Program-made: the position numbers and the translations under genes | Part shown: one piece after another, positions 31,627 through 42,618 of the stretch | How the letters are laid out: each line of letters opens with the position of its first letter | Numbering within the stretch: the stretch's first letter is position 1 | Notes under the pieces: model-generated | Databases searched by the model: none | The model's input: only the letters and a program-made list of their open reading frames with translations | Told to the model about the DNA's origin: nothing | Assembly (NCBI GenBank): GCA_002077065.1 | Contig: NAJO01000007.1 | Span: 124,001-188,000 of the forward strand | Origin: Cryoendolithus antarcticus | Lineage: Eukaryota > Ascomycota > Dothideomycetes > Cladosporiales > Cladosporiaceae | Direction: 5' to 3' | Length of the DNA stretch: 64,000 bases

Positions 31627-32325
31627 TGTGAAAGATGGGATATGAGAAGAGGTATAGGGTAATGCAGCTGTCGTGTGATACGGCACGCGACTCGGGATGT
31701 TAGCAAGCTGGAGGAAATTACAACGCGATGCCCTCCACTTAGGCCAAAACTCTCTTCTTCCTACTGATAAACACCATCACTTTGGAATCACAAAAGTGGC
31801 CTACATTGCCGTGAACAGTGTCATGTTGCGGCCGCGGCTGGAGGTCACGATCTTCGCCGTCGTAGGCTGGGGCGAAGCATCAAGACCGCAGGTCGCGCAT
31901 CGCCAAAGACATGTACTACCGTCATATGAGCCTCGAAGACACCGAGAAGGCACCTACAGTCAAGCCCCTTTCCTCTATCAGCTGCCTGTCCACGACACAG
32001 TGTATGCACACGGCAGCAAGGCGATAGCTGAGAACGATCTGAGCCCCGTTGCAAGGCTGCTTCGCCACCCCAACCTTGCAGCATCTTCTGTTCGTCGAGT
32101 ATATCTCCCGGTTCTTTCCATTTGTAGACGTCCACGCGTTTCCAGTCACGCTCAGTAACATCCGCATGCGATCGAGAGAGTACCAATACTCATGGCTTCC
32201 AAACAGGGCCATACGATGACTTCGATGCCGTCGCTCGTTTAGCAATGATGCCTCGTACGCGCTACTGACGTTTTACAAGCAGCGCGAGAGGCATACGGAG
32301 TGCGGTGACAGCGGCCGCATCAACT
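31627..32325. promoter_or_regulatory. Divergent intergenic region between TWF1 and the HET gene
   Basis: About 700 bases. The open frames 31697-32158 (+) and 31845-32245 (-) overlap each other and lack conserved motifs or splice partners. I see no RNA gene. Both flanking promoters must lie here. Confidence 0.35.
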
Positions 32326-34471
32326 ATGAACACAATGGCTGGCAACGAAACCTGGTATGAGCCACTGCTTCGAAGCCGCCATCTATTCTGGACTCGGTTT
32401 CTTGCTCTGGAGGCCGGGCAGGGTGAAGAACCATTAGCGTGCGAGCTCATACCCGATGCCACAGTCGACGAGGTAGATTACGAGGCTCTGTCGTACGTCT
32501 GGGGCACTTCCACAGTGACCTGCTCCATCATCGTCAATGGATTGTCAGGGTTCACCATTAGAAAGAATCTCAACCAGGCTCCGCATAGATTGCGTCTCCC
32601 AGATCGACCACGACTCCTCTGGGTGGATGCAATCTGCATCAATCAGATGGACCCGCTTGAGAAGGCATTTCAAGTGGCTCATATGGACGATGTTTACAGG
32701 CACGCCGAACGCGTGCTTGTCTGGCTTGGCGATTGCAGCCTTTACTACCCAGATCTCTGGTATGCGGCGCAGAAGGTCTACGACGCTGACGAATGGTCGA
32801 GGCAGAAGCAGGACATGCAAAACAAGGTGGACGCCGGAACCAGTAAAGTGGGCTCGCCCTTTGAAACCGAGATTCAATCACTAGTTCGGATGGCACCCTT
32901 TGACGAGTCCATAGACTTTCGGGTAAGTCAGTCGGTCTATGTGGAGACTCCTGAACAGATTGTTGAGATGGAGGCTGACTAACGCCACCTAGTATACGAG
33001 AGCGCCGAGTCCACAGCGACTTGGAATTGCGGACGCTGTACGATCGGCTTACGATTTGCTCTTACTACCGACGTGCGATCCTCCTGTACCTCAAGCACTG
33101 GCTCACGAGCTTCGAATACATATGACTAAGTCGATCGCGAAGAATGTGGCCACAGACAAGGTAGACGAGATTTTCTGGTGGAATCGGGTATGGGTTATTC
33201 AAGAGCTCCTCCTTGCCCGGTCGATAGTCGTGCACTGCGGACCATACGAAATGAGCTGGGAAGACTGCCAAGCAGTGTTTGCACATGACCTGCCGATGGC
33301 CTCTCTTGATTCACTGCGCCGACAATTCAAAATCAACAAGTCCCGAGCGAAAGCATCCGCAGCAGCGAAAGGCGCGCACGGCCTTCTCGCCTTGCTACGC
33401 GCAACTGTAACAAATCTAGCGTCAAATCCCCTGGACAAGATATATGCTATCATGCACTTAACGCAAGGTGATGGAGAATATCGCGTACAGCCCGACTACA
33501 CTGCTAAGCCACGCGATGTTTTCGCAGCAGCTGCACTCCATTGTATCGTAAGCACGAGCACGTTCGACATCCTGTTTCATCCCTTCTTCCGCTTTACCAC
33601 GGAAGTAGGCGTAGACGGGCGATGCAGCAGCTGGATACCTGATCTGTCCCAGAAACCATTCGGAAGTGGCTACAGATGGTACGAGAAGCCTTACCAAGGC
33701 CGCTGGACCCATTCTGTCCCGAGTCGGGATCGTTCGTTCGCTAAGGACGACCCGGGAGGTTACCCGACTGACTGGACACCCCGGGTTCGTCTACTAGCGG
33801 ACTTTCGTCTCGGCGTTCTTGGCTACAGAACGGATAAAGTGTGGGCAGTTTATCGACTTTCTGGAGGGACTATCACCCCCAGCCAACATCCTCACAAGAC
33901 ACAAGAGCCACACTACCATTATGTACCTTGCAATGACCAACGCAGTGCGCTGGTGGCCGCGAGTCGAGAATACTGGCACCAATGGTCCTTTGTCGAGGCA
34001 CTGTACGCAGTATCCACCCTTGAGTGGCACAATCAAGTTGGAACATCACCATTCGCGCTGCATGACGCAGGTCGTAATGATTACATGCAAATTGTGAACG
34101 CCGTCTGCCTTGGCGCTATTACGCTCCGTGAAGGGCAAACAGCCTGCGCAGCCTTCGAGAACGGCAAAGAAGAGGCGTCGAGGTTACTGTCGGAGACCGT
34201 TGGTGCTTCGCCCGATCAGCGGAATAATAGCATGTGGGCTAGTCAATTCTTCGTTACGGAGCAAGGGCTTGTGGGTTTTGGGCCCGAGGACGTGAAAACT
34301 GGCGATGTAGTTGCCGTGGTGTCTGGCGCTCACGTGCCGTGGCTGCTGCGCCCTGTCGGGCGTGAGTATTCTTTGCTCGGCGATGCGTATGTGCATGGCC
34401 TCATGAGAGGCGCTGTGCGGATCAAGGCCGAGCGCGGCGAAATGGAGCTGGAGGAGTTCGTGCTGCTGTGA
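32326..34471 (+). CDS. HET-domain (heterokaryon incompatibility) protein
   Basis: Exons 32326-32922 and 32993-34471, joined across a 70-base GT-AG intron at phase 0, encode 691 residues; a second ATG at 32335 has a better context. The three HET-domain blocks are clear: 'YEALSYVWGTS' near residue 47, 'RLLWVDAICINQMDPLEKAFQV' near 100 and, in exon 2, 'FWWNRVWVIQELLLA' near 255, followed by 'NPLDKIYAIMHLTQ'. HET proteins mediate allorecognition and regulated cell death when unlike hyphae fuse, and the domain has a TIR-like fold. The C-terminal ~350 residues show no NACHT, WD or ankyrin module, which is usual for the large orphan HET class. Many paralogues exist in such genomes and their triggers are unknown, so no specific incompatibility role can be given. 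Confidence 0.9.
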
Positions 34472-35197
34472 TACTTACTTTCGTACCGCTCCAGCACCCG
34501 AAACCCTTAACACCAGCGGACCTCACGTAGATATCTGCACTTGATTGCTTTTTCCAGAGTCATCATTAGACCATATAGAGCGTTTTACTCGTGTATCCGT
34601 AGAGCCATTGCTGGCCATCCTGCTGTGCGCAAATGCGTGGAAATATGTCGCGCTTCTCATAGTGAAGGTGTAACCACGTCAAGTATGGGCGAGGTCGCAA
34701 TGTGAGCGAAGAGCGAATCGGGGCGACAGTGCGACAAGTCCTACCACGTGTCATCTATCTATCGGAAGGTCGATTCATTGTTGGCGATTCGCTGCTCCAT
34801 GGCATCAATGTCCGTGAAGACAATTGTTCGGGTCCCGGCGCGGCTGATGATGGATGTTTCGCATCGCTGTAGCCACTGTCTTATGTGACGGGTTGCGAAG
34901 TTTCCAAGGTTGTCATTCGCCTGAGCCATGCCATGCCGCACGGGGTTGTGTCCCCAAGGGTGATGGCCATCCGAGGCTACTGTGGGATGTCAGCGAGTAG
35001 AAGTTGTCGAAGTGCTCAGTGCCGGAGCGTGGCTTGGATCGCGTTGTCGACATTTGCTCAACATGGCAATTGACTGCCCCAGCCGGGCGATCTAGTCTAT
35101 CATCCCAAGGTACCAGTCTCAAGCATTCGGAGAAGCAAGCTAATTCAAGACAAGCACAACGTATACAGTGATTCGCACCAGTGTACTCTGGCGCATA
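34472..35197. other. Intergenic stretch, nothing recognised
   Basis: About 725 bases between the HET gene and the 468-residue hypothetical gene. Only short overlapping frames occur; I see no tRNA-like T arm, repeat or conserved coding motif. Confidence 0.35.
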
Positions 35198-36604
35198 ATG
35201 GACAAGCTCGTAAAGGCATTCACACGCGTGCAGCGTGGTACATCAGTTCAACAGGAGATCCTGGAAGCCATATCAGACCTCAAAAATGGCTCCCTGGCCC
35301 CCTCGGATGTGCCGCTGGATATTTGCAATGGTATACTCGATCTTCCTGATTTAGACGCAATGGAAATGAGCCTGCACGCAAAGTCGTCGCTCAATCGAGT
35401 GGATCTGGTCAAACGTGCGAAACACTCACCGAGTGACCTGACCACGGACGAGATAATATTGCTCAAAGGCCGTTACTGGACAGATCAAACGGACGCCGAG
35501 GCAGCACGCCAGTCTAGCGCACTAAGTGGTCTACTTGCCGTGGGTCAGGAACACTGGAAGGAGACTACAGAGCAATTGAAACGGATCCGGAGCTTGATAT
35601 GCGAAGACGAGGAAGAAGATGCTATCTTCGAAGCTGCAATGGAGGAGTGGAGACGAAGAATGGATTCATCGAAACAGCGCCAGCGCGCGGAAGTGGAGAA
35701 GCAGATGTGGCGAGCTCAGCCATGGGTGAAGCGACTGTGGGAGGAGGAACATGGCGACAAAGAGTGGGGCTTCATGATCTTTGTCAGTCCGGAAATCGAA
35801 GACAGGGAAAGGTGGGGTGCACACATGGGGGCTTTGCTATGGAAGGCGATGGGTGCTGTGGGCTGCGTTGGGATCATGAGTAGGCAATGGAAACTGTGGA
35901 GCCTGCAATGGCCCGCTCAAGAAGTTGCCGATGGAAACTCTAAGTCGCTTGAGGCGAGTGACCCGAAAGACCAGAATGGTCAAAAGGACCATGAAGGGGA
36001 GCTCCAAGGCGAGGATAGCACGGAGGACGCACACGGTAATGCGCAGCCAAGAGAACATCAGATGGTCGAGGACACGAGTCTTGCGCCTGAAGACACTTTC
36101 GAACGATTGAGACAGCATTTTAAGATGTTGAGTACACGGCCGAAGAAACGACGAAGAACGGATGACTGGGTGAATCAAACGACACTCAGCCCATCAGACA
36201 GCATTCCGTCCAATGTGTTCCTTGTGGCTACTCAAACCTCGACGAACTCGCTTTACAATACTCCCATCCTTGACGATGCCTGGATATGGGCCGTTGATCC
36301 TGATTTTGAGCCCCATACAACAACAGCCGAGCCCTCGAGCACCAAAATCAACACCGAGTACAGAGGCTATCTCAAAGTCCGGGTGCAGCAACTTGCGCAT
36401 AACTTCTATGATCTGCGGAGGTACCACGGCCAAGAATATAGCCTCAAGCAGCTTTGGGAAGCCGCGCAGAATAGTAAACACAAGGCGTTCGTGTCCGTAC
36501 GTGAGGAGGAGCAGAAAATGTATAGGTCCGAGGGCGGTGGAGGCGGTAGTGCGTTGCGAAAGCCAAATACACAGCGGATCGTGTATAGTATCGATGATTT
36601 GTAG
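35198..36604 (+). CDS. Hypothetical protein, 468 residues, lineage-type
   Basis: A single exon from the ATG at 35198 (context cataATGG). I do not recognise the family. The first ~130 residues are helical ('QQEILEAISDLKNGSLAPSD'). Residues ~130-190 form a charged, Trp-containing helix ('AQPWVKRLWEEEHG'), followed by 'EWGFMIFVSPEIEDRERW' and 'AMGAVGCVGIMSRQWKLW'. The middle (~245-320) is acidic and disordered and contains a basic cluster 'RPKKRRRTDDW' that could act as a nuclear signal. The last third is ordered ('DDAWIWAVDPDFEP', 'EYRGYLKVRVQQLAHNFYDL'). There is no signal peptide or membrane segment. The 'WGF-I' arrangement resembles hypothetical proteins common in plant-associated ascomycetes (impression only). 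It follows the HET gene on the same strand; a functional link is not shown. Confidence 0.75.
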   Translation: MDKLVKAFTRVQRGTSVQQEILEAISDLKNGSLAPSDVPLDICNGILDLPDLDAMEMSLHAKSSLNRVDLVKRAKHSPSDLTTDEIILLKGRYWTDQTDAEAARQSSALSGLLAVGQEHWKETTEQLKRIRSLICEDEEEDAIFEAAMEEWRRRMDSSKQRQRAEVEKQMWRAQPWVKRLWEEEHGDKEWGFMIFVSPEIEDRERWGAHMGALLWKAMGAVGCVGIMSRQWKLWSLQWPAQEVADGNSKSLEASDPKDQNGQKDHEGELQGEDSTEDAHGNAQPREHQMVEDTSLAPEDTFERLRQHFKMLSTRPKKRRRTDDWVNQTTLSPSDSIPSNVFLVATQTSTNSLYNTPILDDAWIWAVDPDFEPHTTTAEPSSTKINTEYRGYLKVRVQQLAHNFYDLRRYHGQEYSLKQLWEAAQNSKHKAFVSVREEEQKMYRSEGGGGGSALRKPNTQRIVYSIDDL

Positions 36605-36787
36605 ATCCTGGAACCAGTCAAGATAGCACTTGATCAACCACGAGTGCCTTCAAAAGGCTTGTTTCACCTGATGTTCGGCATCTGCCAAGTAGCGAGCCGA
36701 ACTAAATATATATGTACCCTAGACTTCAGTCCTCTGCGTCAACCGCCTTGCGTCAACTGAACCCGGCAGGATTAAGAAACCAACCGA

Positions 36788-38066
36788 ATGGACCAATTCA
36801 TCCTCTTCGGCGATAGCATTACGCAGCAGTCGTTCGCCCAAGACAACGGATTCGCTTTCGGCGCCGAAGTCTCCAACGCCTATGTGCGGCGGCTCGATGT
36901 GATCAATCGAGGCTACAGCGGGTACAATACTGAGCAAGCACTGAAGGTACGTCCTTTCTTCATTATGACTTCCGGTCCCGGCTGCGATTGCATTCGCTAT
37001 TGCAAAAATTAGGATGGGTGAAAAGGTTGGGATGCCTGGTAGAGCTCTATGATTTCGACTGTGGCGCACACGAATGCAGAGGCACATCAAAATAGTCGCT
37101 TCTCGACATAATAATTGAGCGTTCCGCTACATCCGATGCATCTGGAGCAGGGAATGTGTTTCCTTCGCAAGGTCCAGTATCAGTCCTGCTGAGACAGCAG
37201 ACCTCTCACGAGCACGACGGTGGCTTTGCTACAAGATGGTCGGCTCGCAATGAGTGCTGACCCTCGTCGTGATCATTGGGTTATAAAATTAAGGTCATAC
37301 ACATAGATCGCGCGATAGCGTTCGTCGACGACTCCATTTCTACGAGAAAGCATTGCCAAGCAGTACCAATCATCCACGTAGCATCCTGACACTTTTATCA
37401 CTTTAGATCCTTCCCAAAATCATACCTACACCAATCCACACCAAGCTCCGCCTCCTTACCCTCTTCTTCGGCGCCAACGATGCTCGCCTACCAAATACCC
37501 CGGGTGGGCCACAGCAGAACGTTCCTCTCGAAACCTACCGCACAAATCTGAAATCCATACTAACCCACCCCTCCCTTCTTGCCCACCAAGATATCCGAAT
37601 AATCGTCGTCACAGCCCCTCCAGTCGACGAGAGAATGCTGTCAGCTGCTGCCTCGGCCTTCTTCGATACGGAGATGGCGCCGAATCGGACTGCTGTGATC
37701 ACGGCGAAGTATGCCAAAGCAGCGAGAGAGGTGGCGAAGGAGCAGGGAGTGGTGTGTTGTGATCTTTGGGATGCTATGATGGGCAGGGCAGGGTGGAGGG
37801 AGGGTATGGAAGGCCCGCTACCTGGGAGTTCGGATGGTGCGGAAACTGAGGTTCTGCAGAGCTTGCTTTCCGATGGTGCGTTTGGTCCATTGTCACTGTC
37901 GGAACCCTTTTACTGACCTCGAACAGGACTGCATTTCACGCCCAGCGGGTATAAGGTACTATTTGACGAGGTCATGAAGACCATCGAGCAGAATTGGCCC
38001 GATCAGATGCCGGACAAACTGCCGTTTGTGCTGCCCGCTTGGGACGACGAGCAAGCATGGAAATAG
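36788..38066 (+). CDS. IAH1: GDSL/SGNH esterase, isoamyl-acetate hydrolase type
   Basis: Exons 36788-36946, 37407-37875 and 37927-38066 encode 255 residues. The SGNH blocks are present: Ser10 in 'LFGDSITQQ' (block I), Gly in 'VINRGYSGYNT' (block II), Asn in 'FFGANDA' (block III), and the Asp/His pair in 'DGLHFTPSGYKVLF' (block V, completed only by the exon 2-3 join). The family hydrolyses small acetate esters; yeast Iah1 cleaves isoamyl acetate. No signal peptide is present, so it is probably cytosolic. The first intron is 460 bases, far longer than the 50-70 base introns nearby. The gene converges on the TMEM184-like gene with 80 bases between stops. Confidence 0.9.
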
Positions 38067-38146
38067 AAGGCCAGCACTTTTGCGACTGTCGGCCAATCGT
38101 AGAGTCATAAATTGCTGTATACATTACATCGGGTGTCCGACTGAGT

Positions 38147-39765
38147 TCATGCCCCAGGATCTCCCGTTCGATACGTAGGTGGTCGCATACTATTTCGATC
38201 TTGCCTCCCGGCCCAATGGTCCCACTCAGGATCTGGACTTTGTGCTCGCAAGGCTGGATGCACCGGAGCCGCACTCGTTGAAGATTGTGCTTGGCCTCCG
38301 TGCATTGGAGTCATGCCGACTTCCTTCGACATGGACGTCCCCCGAAACCCGGGATGCAGCTGCTCTGAGTCGTCACCAGGAGCGTACTCATTATTATCAT
38401 ACTGACTGGGCGGACTCGACACCTGCTGCTGACCAAGCTGCGCTGAATGTCGCAGCAGTCCTCGCCTGTCATCCTCAGGCGTACCGTGCACCTCCGGCGT
38501 TCCTTGTCGGAAGTCGTTGCTCGGTCTTTGCAGCTCAGTAGCCGCAGCACCAGTACCAGCGTACGTTGGGCCAAGGTACGCATCCTCGGCATCCAGTTTC
38601 GCCGAGTCTTCGTAACTCGCATCGGTATGTCTGTGCTTCACGCCTACGAACAGCCAGCGGAAGCCTCGGGCGCTTGCCTTGATCATGTCCCAAGGGTTCA
38701 GAGCATCTACAAAGGCGTAGAACCCAAGAGGTCCACCCTTGTACTTCTTGGATGCACCGCCATCCACGTCCGCAGAGTGGGCATAGCTGTAGGGCTTCCA
38801 TGAGAAGGCGAAAAGGTGCAGCACGGCGAAGAAGGCCATCTCAATGCACAGCATCACTGATGGTACGCCGACGTAGAGGTCTGGGTAGCTGATCTTTTCT
38901 GTAGGTTGCAGAGGTCCGGTCGCTGAGGTGAGGAAGCTGATGACCAGGCTCTGCCAGAACGAGAAGAAGATGACCAGCTTGATGCATAAGACCTTCATGA
39001 ACGGCTTGTGCTCCGCTAGATCCAGTCGAAGCTGAATGTAAAATTGGATCAAGCAGAACATAGCAATGGTCACGGACGCCGCATCGAAAACCGTGACCCA
39101 AATGTGGGCAAACACCGGGCTGTTGCTGTGCTCACAATATCGGTCAAAGATCTCCGTTATCACCGAGACGATCGTGAAGAGCACTCGGATGAAGCAGTAT
39201 TGGAAGACGCCGACCCAGACGATCTGCGTTTGTCAGTCTTTTGTGCGCCTAGTGTACGGCCGTCAGCACTCACATTGAACCAAGTCAGCCCACTCCTCGG
39301 CTTCCTGAACGGGCCTTTGTTCTCGCCTCCAGTACAGAGCTGCAGCCCGAAAACACCCCAGAACCAATTCTTCGGCGTCAACGTCCTGAAGTAGTTCTTC
39401 TGCTCATGCAAATTCGGCGCCACATAATGACACAGCAGCGTGAAGAAACTCGCAATCGCGAACGCTTCGTAACAGTCTCTGAGCACTTGGAAGTAAACTG
39501 CGTGTTTGTAGTTCAGATAGGAGAGAAAGCTGACGGTGGAGTAGACCGGGATCATGAGCAGGATCCGGATAATATGTCGTTGTTCGGAGGGTTTGGAGTA
39601 GTGAAGGGCGTGCTGTACAACCAGGAATAGCGCTATGATGACAGATATCAGGCCGAAGACAGCGGCGATTATAAGGCCTAGGTGATGGAACTTGAGGCCG
39701 CCGTCCCAGAGAGGGATCTCTTGGATGTCGGCATCTTCTAGGGTAGTGTTGCAGGCGGTGAGCAT
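38147..39765 (-). CDS. TMEM184/DUF300 (Ost-alpha-like) seven-pass membrane protein
   Basis: Exons 39765-39274 and 39223-38147, joined across a 50-base GT-AG intron at phase 0, encode 522 residues. About seven hydrophobic segments lie in the first ~320 residues, beginning with 'LGLIIAAVFGLISVIIALFL'. The family landmarks 'LLMIPVYSTVSFLSYLN', 'DCYEAFAIASFFTLL', 'FQYCFIRVLFTIVSVITE' and 'LVIFFSFWQSLVISFL' are all present. The C-terminal ~190 residues are hydrophilic, Gly/Ser/Pro-rich and cytosolic by prediction. Relatives include animal Ost-alpha and TMEM184 and plant LAZ1, implicated in organic-solute movement or vacuolar trafficking; the fungal role is not settled. The exon join falls exactly before a membrane segment, which supports it. 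Confidence 0.92.
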
Positions 39766-40600
39766 GATGGCAAAGTGGCGAGATCGAGTGCGCTCAAGTG
39801 GCTGGTATGCTTAGATATGTCACGCCGGTCCAAGCAAGCAGTCGAGTGCTGCTCGGAGTGATGTCCAATGCCTTCGCGGCGCTTATGCCGAGACCTTATA
39901 CTGTCTTCGCAGCTCTTGACCCCTCTCGGCGAAGCTTGTCGCAAATCCAAAAATGCGCCCCAATCGTCACACACCTTGCGAATTCTCTGCACAGAGCAGC
40001 AGAGACGTTCAGACCCCACAGCGCACCACTGAAGCGCTTATAACCCAAAGTCCACTCAGCCCCGTCCTACTCTTCGTGATTCGCGTGCTCGCCACGGCGG
40101 GATGCCTGGATCCAGGAAGCCAGTACACTGATGTCGCGTTTCAGTCCAGGGGATTGCGCAGTGCTGCAGCGTCAGGTTACAGTACTACAAGCACGTGCAG
40201 TGAGGCGGTTGAGAGGCTAAGAATATGTTTGTCGCGAAGGCTGAGGTCAGCACAGCACAGCGCAAGCAAACCAGAAGTGGGATCCTACGCGCCGGCATAG
40301 CCTCACGCGCGGCAGGGCTTGCGGGGGGTGCAATGTAACTTAAGATTTAACGTTTGCTTGCCGGGAAGCTTATATCTGCCGAGCCTTGCCACTGCCTTGC
40401 CACAAGACGATGGAACGACGGGTTGCCTTACTCGATGGCGGGAGGTACAGCGATGGCAAGTCAAGATGTAGCAAATGGGGACAAGGACGCACGCTCAAAT
40501 ACCCTATCAAAACCGAGCATAACTCCATCGTCACAGTCTGTTAGTCGACCTGCTGAAACCGCCTTTACACACAACCAACGAGCCTTGAGGTACTGGTTGC
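39766..40600. other. Intergenic stretch upstream of the TMEM184-like gene and downstream of CPA1
   Basis: About 835 bases. It holds the promoter of the TMEM184-like gene and the 3' region of CPA1. Several overlapping frames are open but carry no family signature. A G-rich run at 40320-40330 precedes an AT-rich patch near 40335-40350. Confidence 0.35.
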
Positions 40601-41992
40601 TCAGAACCCTGGCAAGCCCGGTGCAACGCCAACCCTCTCCTTGCTCAACAAATCCACCATCAGCGGATCAGGCCGACCCCTCCCAGCACCACCCTTTACC
40701 TTATCTTTCTCGGTCTTGTACACCTTCACACTCTCCACGTACGCATCGAACAAGTAGCTCGAGTCCAATGGACCTCCCTTAGCCTCTGGATGGAACTGCG
40801 TACTGAAGATCGGCCTCGTCTTATGAATCAGACCTTCGTTCGAGCCATCGTTGAGGTTGGTGAAGTACTCTTTGAACTCCGCTGGGAGTGTAGTAGGATC
40901 GACTGCGTAGCCGTGGTTCTGTGAGGTGATGTGGCATTTGCCAGTGTTGAGGTCCAGAGCTGGGATGTTGTGGGCGCGGTTGCCGTATTTCATCTTCATA
41001 GTGTGGGCGCCGGCTGCGATTGCGAGGAGTTGGTGGCCGAGACAAATGCCCATGATTGGGATCTGGCTGGTCTCCATCAAGGAGCGAAGATTGTCAGAAG
41101 TGGAGCGGCAGTGCGTTGGATCACCAGGTCCATTCGAGATGAACACTCCATCGAAGTGGTGGGCAGACTTGTGGATTGGAAAGTCGAAGGGGACGCAAGT
41201 CACGGATGCGCCGCGGGAGACGATCGAGCGGATGATGTTCTCCTTCACACCGCAGTCAATCAGGCAGATGTGAGCATCGCCCTTCGGCGACGGCACGTGG
41301 AAGGGCGCCTTGGTGGAGACCTTCCGCACCAAGTTGATGCTGGCCGGGTCATCGTAGGCCTCATCTTCGTCTGCATCATACTCCTCGCCGACCGAGATCT
41401 TGCCCAGCGAGGATCCCTCCTCGCGCAGGTGTGTCACGATCGCGCGAGTGTCCACACCGGTGATCGCTGGCACGCCCTCTCGAGCGCACCACTCTGCCAG
41501 ACTTTCCACTGCAGTCCAGTGGGAGTACTGTAGCGCCACATCGGCGACGACGATCCCAGCAGCCTGAATGTTCGGTGACTCGAAGTGCTTGAGTAGCCCG
41601 TACTCATCGCGCGCCGCAGCTGGCACACCGTAGTTACCGATCAGCGGTTGCGTGAAGACCAAAATCTGTCCGCGATATGACGGATCAGTCATGGACTCTG
41701 GGTATCCCACAAGCGACGTCGTGAACACCGCTTCACCGCTGATATTCGCCCTGGCGCCAAAGCTCTTGCCATGGAAGATAGGTCCATCGCGGATCGTGAA
41801 GGTCGCACGCTCGAAAGAGGGCTTGGTAGCCCGGGTAGGCGATCGAGGAGCAGCAGCGCCAATAGGCTTGTCGACGACAGTGGCCCTGGTCCTCGCCTGC
41901 AAGGCTGGCTTGGCGAGGATGTTGGTAGATGTGAGGCTTGGTCGAAGACCGGAAGCCTGCTTGAACAGGCGTGGAATGGTGGTAGACGCCAT
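40601..41992 (-). CDS. CPA1: Arginine-specific carbamoyl-phosphate synthase small subunit (glutaminase)
   Basis: A single exon on the minus strand encoding 463 residues from the ATG at 41992. Residues 1-55 are rich in Arg, Ser, Thr and Ala with few acidic residues, a likely mitochondrial presequence as in Neurospora arg-2. The small-subunit N-terminal domain follows ('[20 protein letters not shown]'), then the class I glutamine amidotransferase with Cys317 in '[10 protein letters not shown]' and His401 and Glu403 in 'FHPEAKGG' as catalytic triad. It hydrolyses glutamine and passes ammonia to the large subunit for carbamoyl phosphate in arginine synthesis. A conserved attenuator uORF lies in the leader (42051-42237), so translation is very probably repressed by arginine. 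A Gcn4/Cpc1-like half-site further upstream suggests general amino-acid control. Confidence 0.96.
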   Translation of the reverse strand: MASTTIPRLFKQASGLRPSLTSTNILAKPALQARTRATVVDKPIGAAAPRSPTRATKPSFERATFTIRDGPIFHGKSFGARANISGEAVFTTSLVGYPESMTDPSYRGQILVFTQPLIGNYGVPAAARDEYGLLKHFESPNIQAAGIVVADVALQYSHWTAVESLAEWCAREGVPAITGVDTRAIVTHLREEGSSLGKISVGEEYDADEDEAYDDPASINLVRKVSTKAPFHVPSPKGDAHICLIDCGVKENIIRSIVSRGASVTCVPFDFPIHKSAHHFDGVFISNGPGDPTHCRSTSDNLRSLMETSQIPIMGICLGHQLLAIAAGAHTMKMKYGNRAHNIPALDLNTGKCHITSQNHGYAVDPTTLPAEFKEYFTNLNDGSNEGLIHKTRPIFSTQFHPEAKGGPLDSSYLFDAYVESVKVYKTEKDKVKGGAGRGRPDPLMVDLLSKERVGVAPGLPGF

Positions 41993-42050
41993 GGTTGGAT
42001 TTCGCTTTCGTGTGTAGTTTGTTTTAGCCCGTGCGGAATTCGGGCTCGCT

Positions 42051-42237
42051 TCAGTTCACCGACGCCTTCCACAGGTGGTCGGAAATGTAGTCTGTGACAC
42101 TCTATGTCAGCTCTGTCCTCACGCCCTGCCGACTACAACCAGAGTTTCCCGTTGAACATCTTTGCGTCTCTTCCTTAGCACAGCGAGCGGTGAACCAACA
42201 TACCTTGCGAAGTAAAAGTGGTAGGAGCAGAAGTCAT
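42051..42237 (-). CDS. Arginine attenuator peptide uORF, interrupted by an intron
   Basis: Minus-strand exons 42237-42204 (34 bases) and 42091-42051 (41 bases), joined across a 112-base GTATGT...CACAG intron, encode a 24-residue peptide, exactly the length of the Neurospora and yeast-type attenuator family. It contains the conserved core '[14 protein letters not shown]', including Asp12, known as essential in Neurospora. The stop lies 58 bases before the CPA1 start. In the known mechanism the nascent peptide stalls the terminating ribosome when arginine is high, blocks scanning to the main start and triggers decay of the mRNA. The intron splits the Asp12 codon (G|AC). If it were retained, translation would run into the intron and stop after 19 codons without the core. 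Confidence 0.93.
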
Positions 42238-42618
42238 GAAGAAGGCCGGCTTGTCTGCCCAGTCAAGGCCGGTGATATGGTCCTGTACCTAAGTACGGTG
42301 AGCTACTAGTCAGTTGGAGATTCTGACAGAGGACGATAGGCAAGATTGTATGTGTAAAAGGTTTGCAATGCAGGTGCAGAGTGTGTGGAGTCAGTCGCCA
42401 AACCAGAGCTTTTGCGATGACGGAAGGCGGGTGCAGCCGATATCGCGGGCTGATGCGAATTGGGATGGATGTGATAGGAGGCTATCTGTGGCCTGTGCTG
42501 TCATAAACGTGTGATCTGATGCCGGCGATGGTGATGTGAACAAACTTCAGGGATGGACACGCAGTGTGATGGCTCGAAATGAGTGCAGGCAATCCTTCAT
42601 TACATTATGTTCAGTATC
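42238..42618. promoter_or_regulatory. CPA1 promoter and leader region; ECM14 3' end
   Basis: About 380 bases between the uORF start of CPA1 and the stop of ECM14, both on the minus strand. Besides the TGACTC half-site nothing specific is recognised. It must hold the CPA1 transcription start and the ECM14 terminator. Confidence 0.4.
42388..42393 (-). promoter_or_regulatory. Possible Gcn4/Cpc1-type site upstream of CPA1
   Basis: On the minus strand the sequence reads TGACTC followed by C, six of seven bases of the TGACTCA consensus, about 150 bases before the uORF start. Arginine genes are classic general-control targets, which makes the site plausible. A six-base match can also be chance. Confidence 0.35.

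Noticed and set aside
26400..31700. Catabolic or biosynthetic gene cluster around the muconate-type enzyme, DFR1 and SFC1
   Set aside because: The neighbours belong to unrelated pathways (folate, C2 carbon, actin), so adjacency looks accidental.
31697..32245. Plus and minus frames of 110-150 codons between TWF1 and the HET gene
   Set aside because: Overlapping on opposite strands, with mixed composition and no splice partner; best read as chance frames in a divergent promoter.
39953..40782. Plus-strand frames between the TMEM184-like gene and CPA1
   Set aside because: Low-information composition; the second overlaps the end of CPA1 on the opposite strand.
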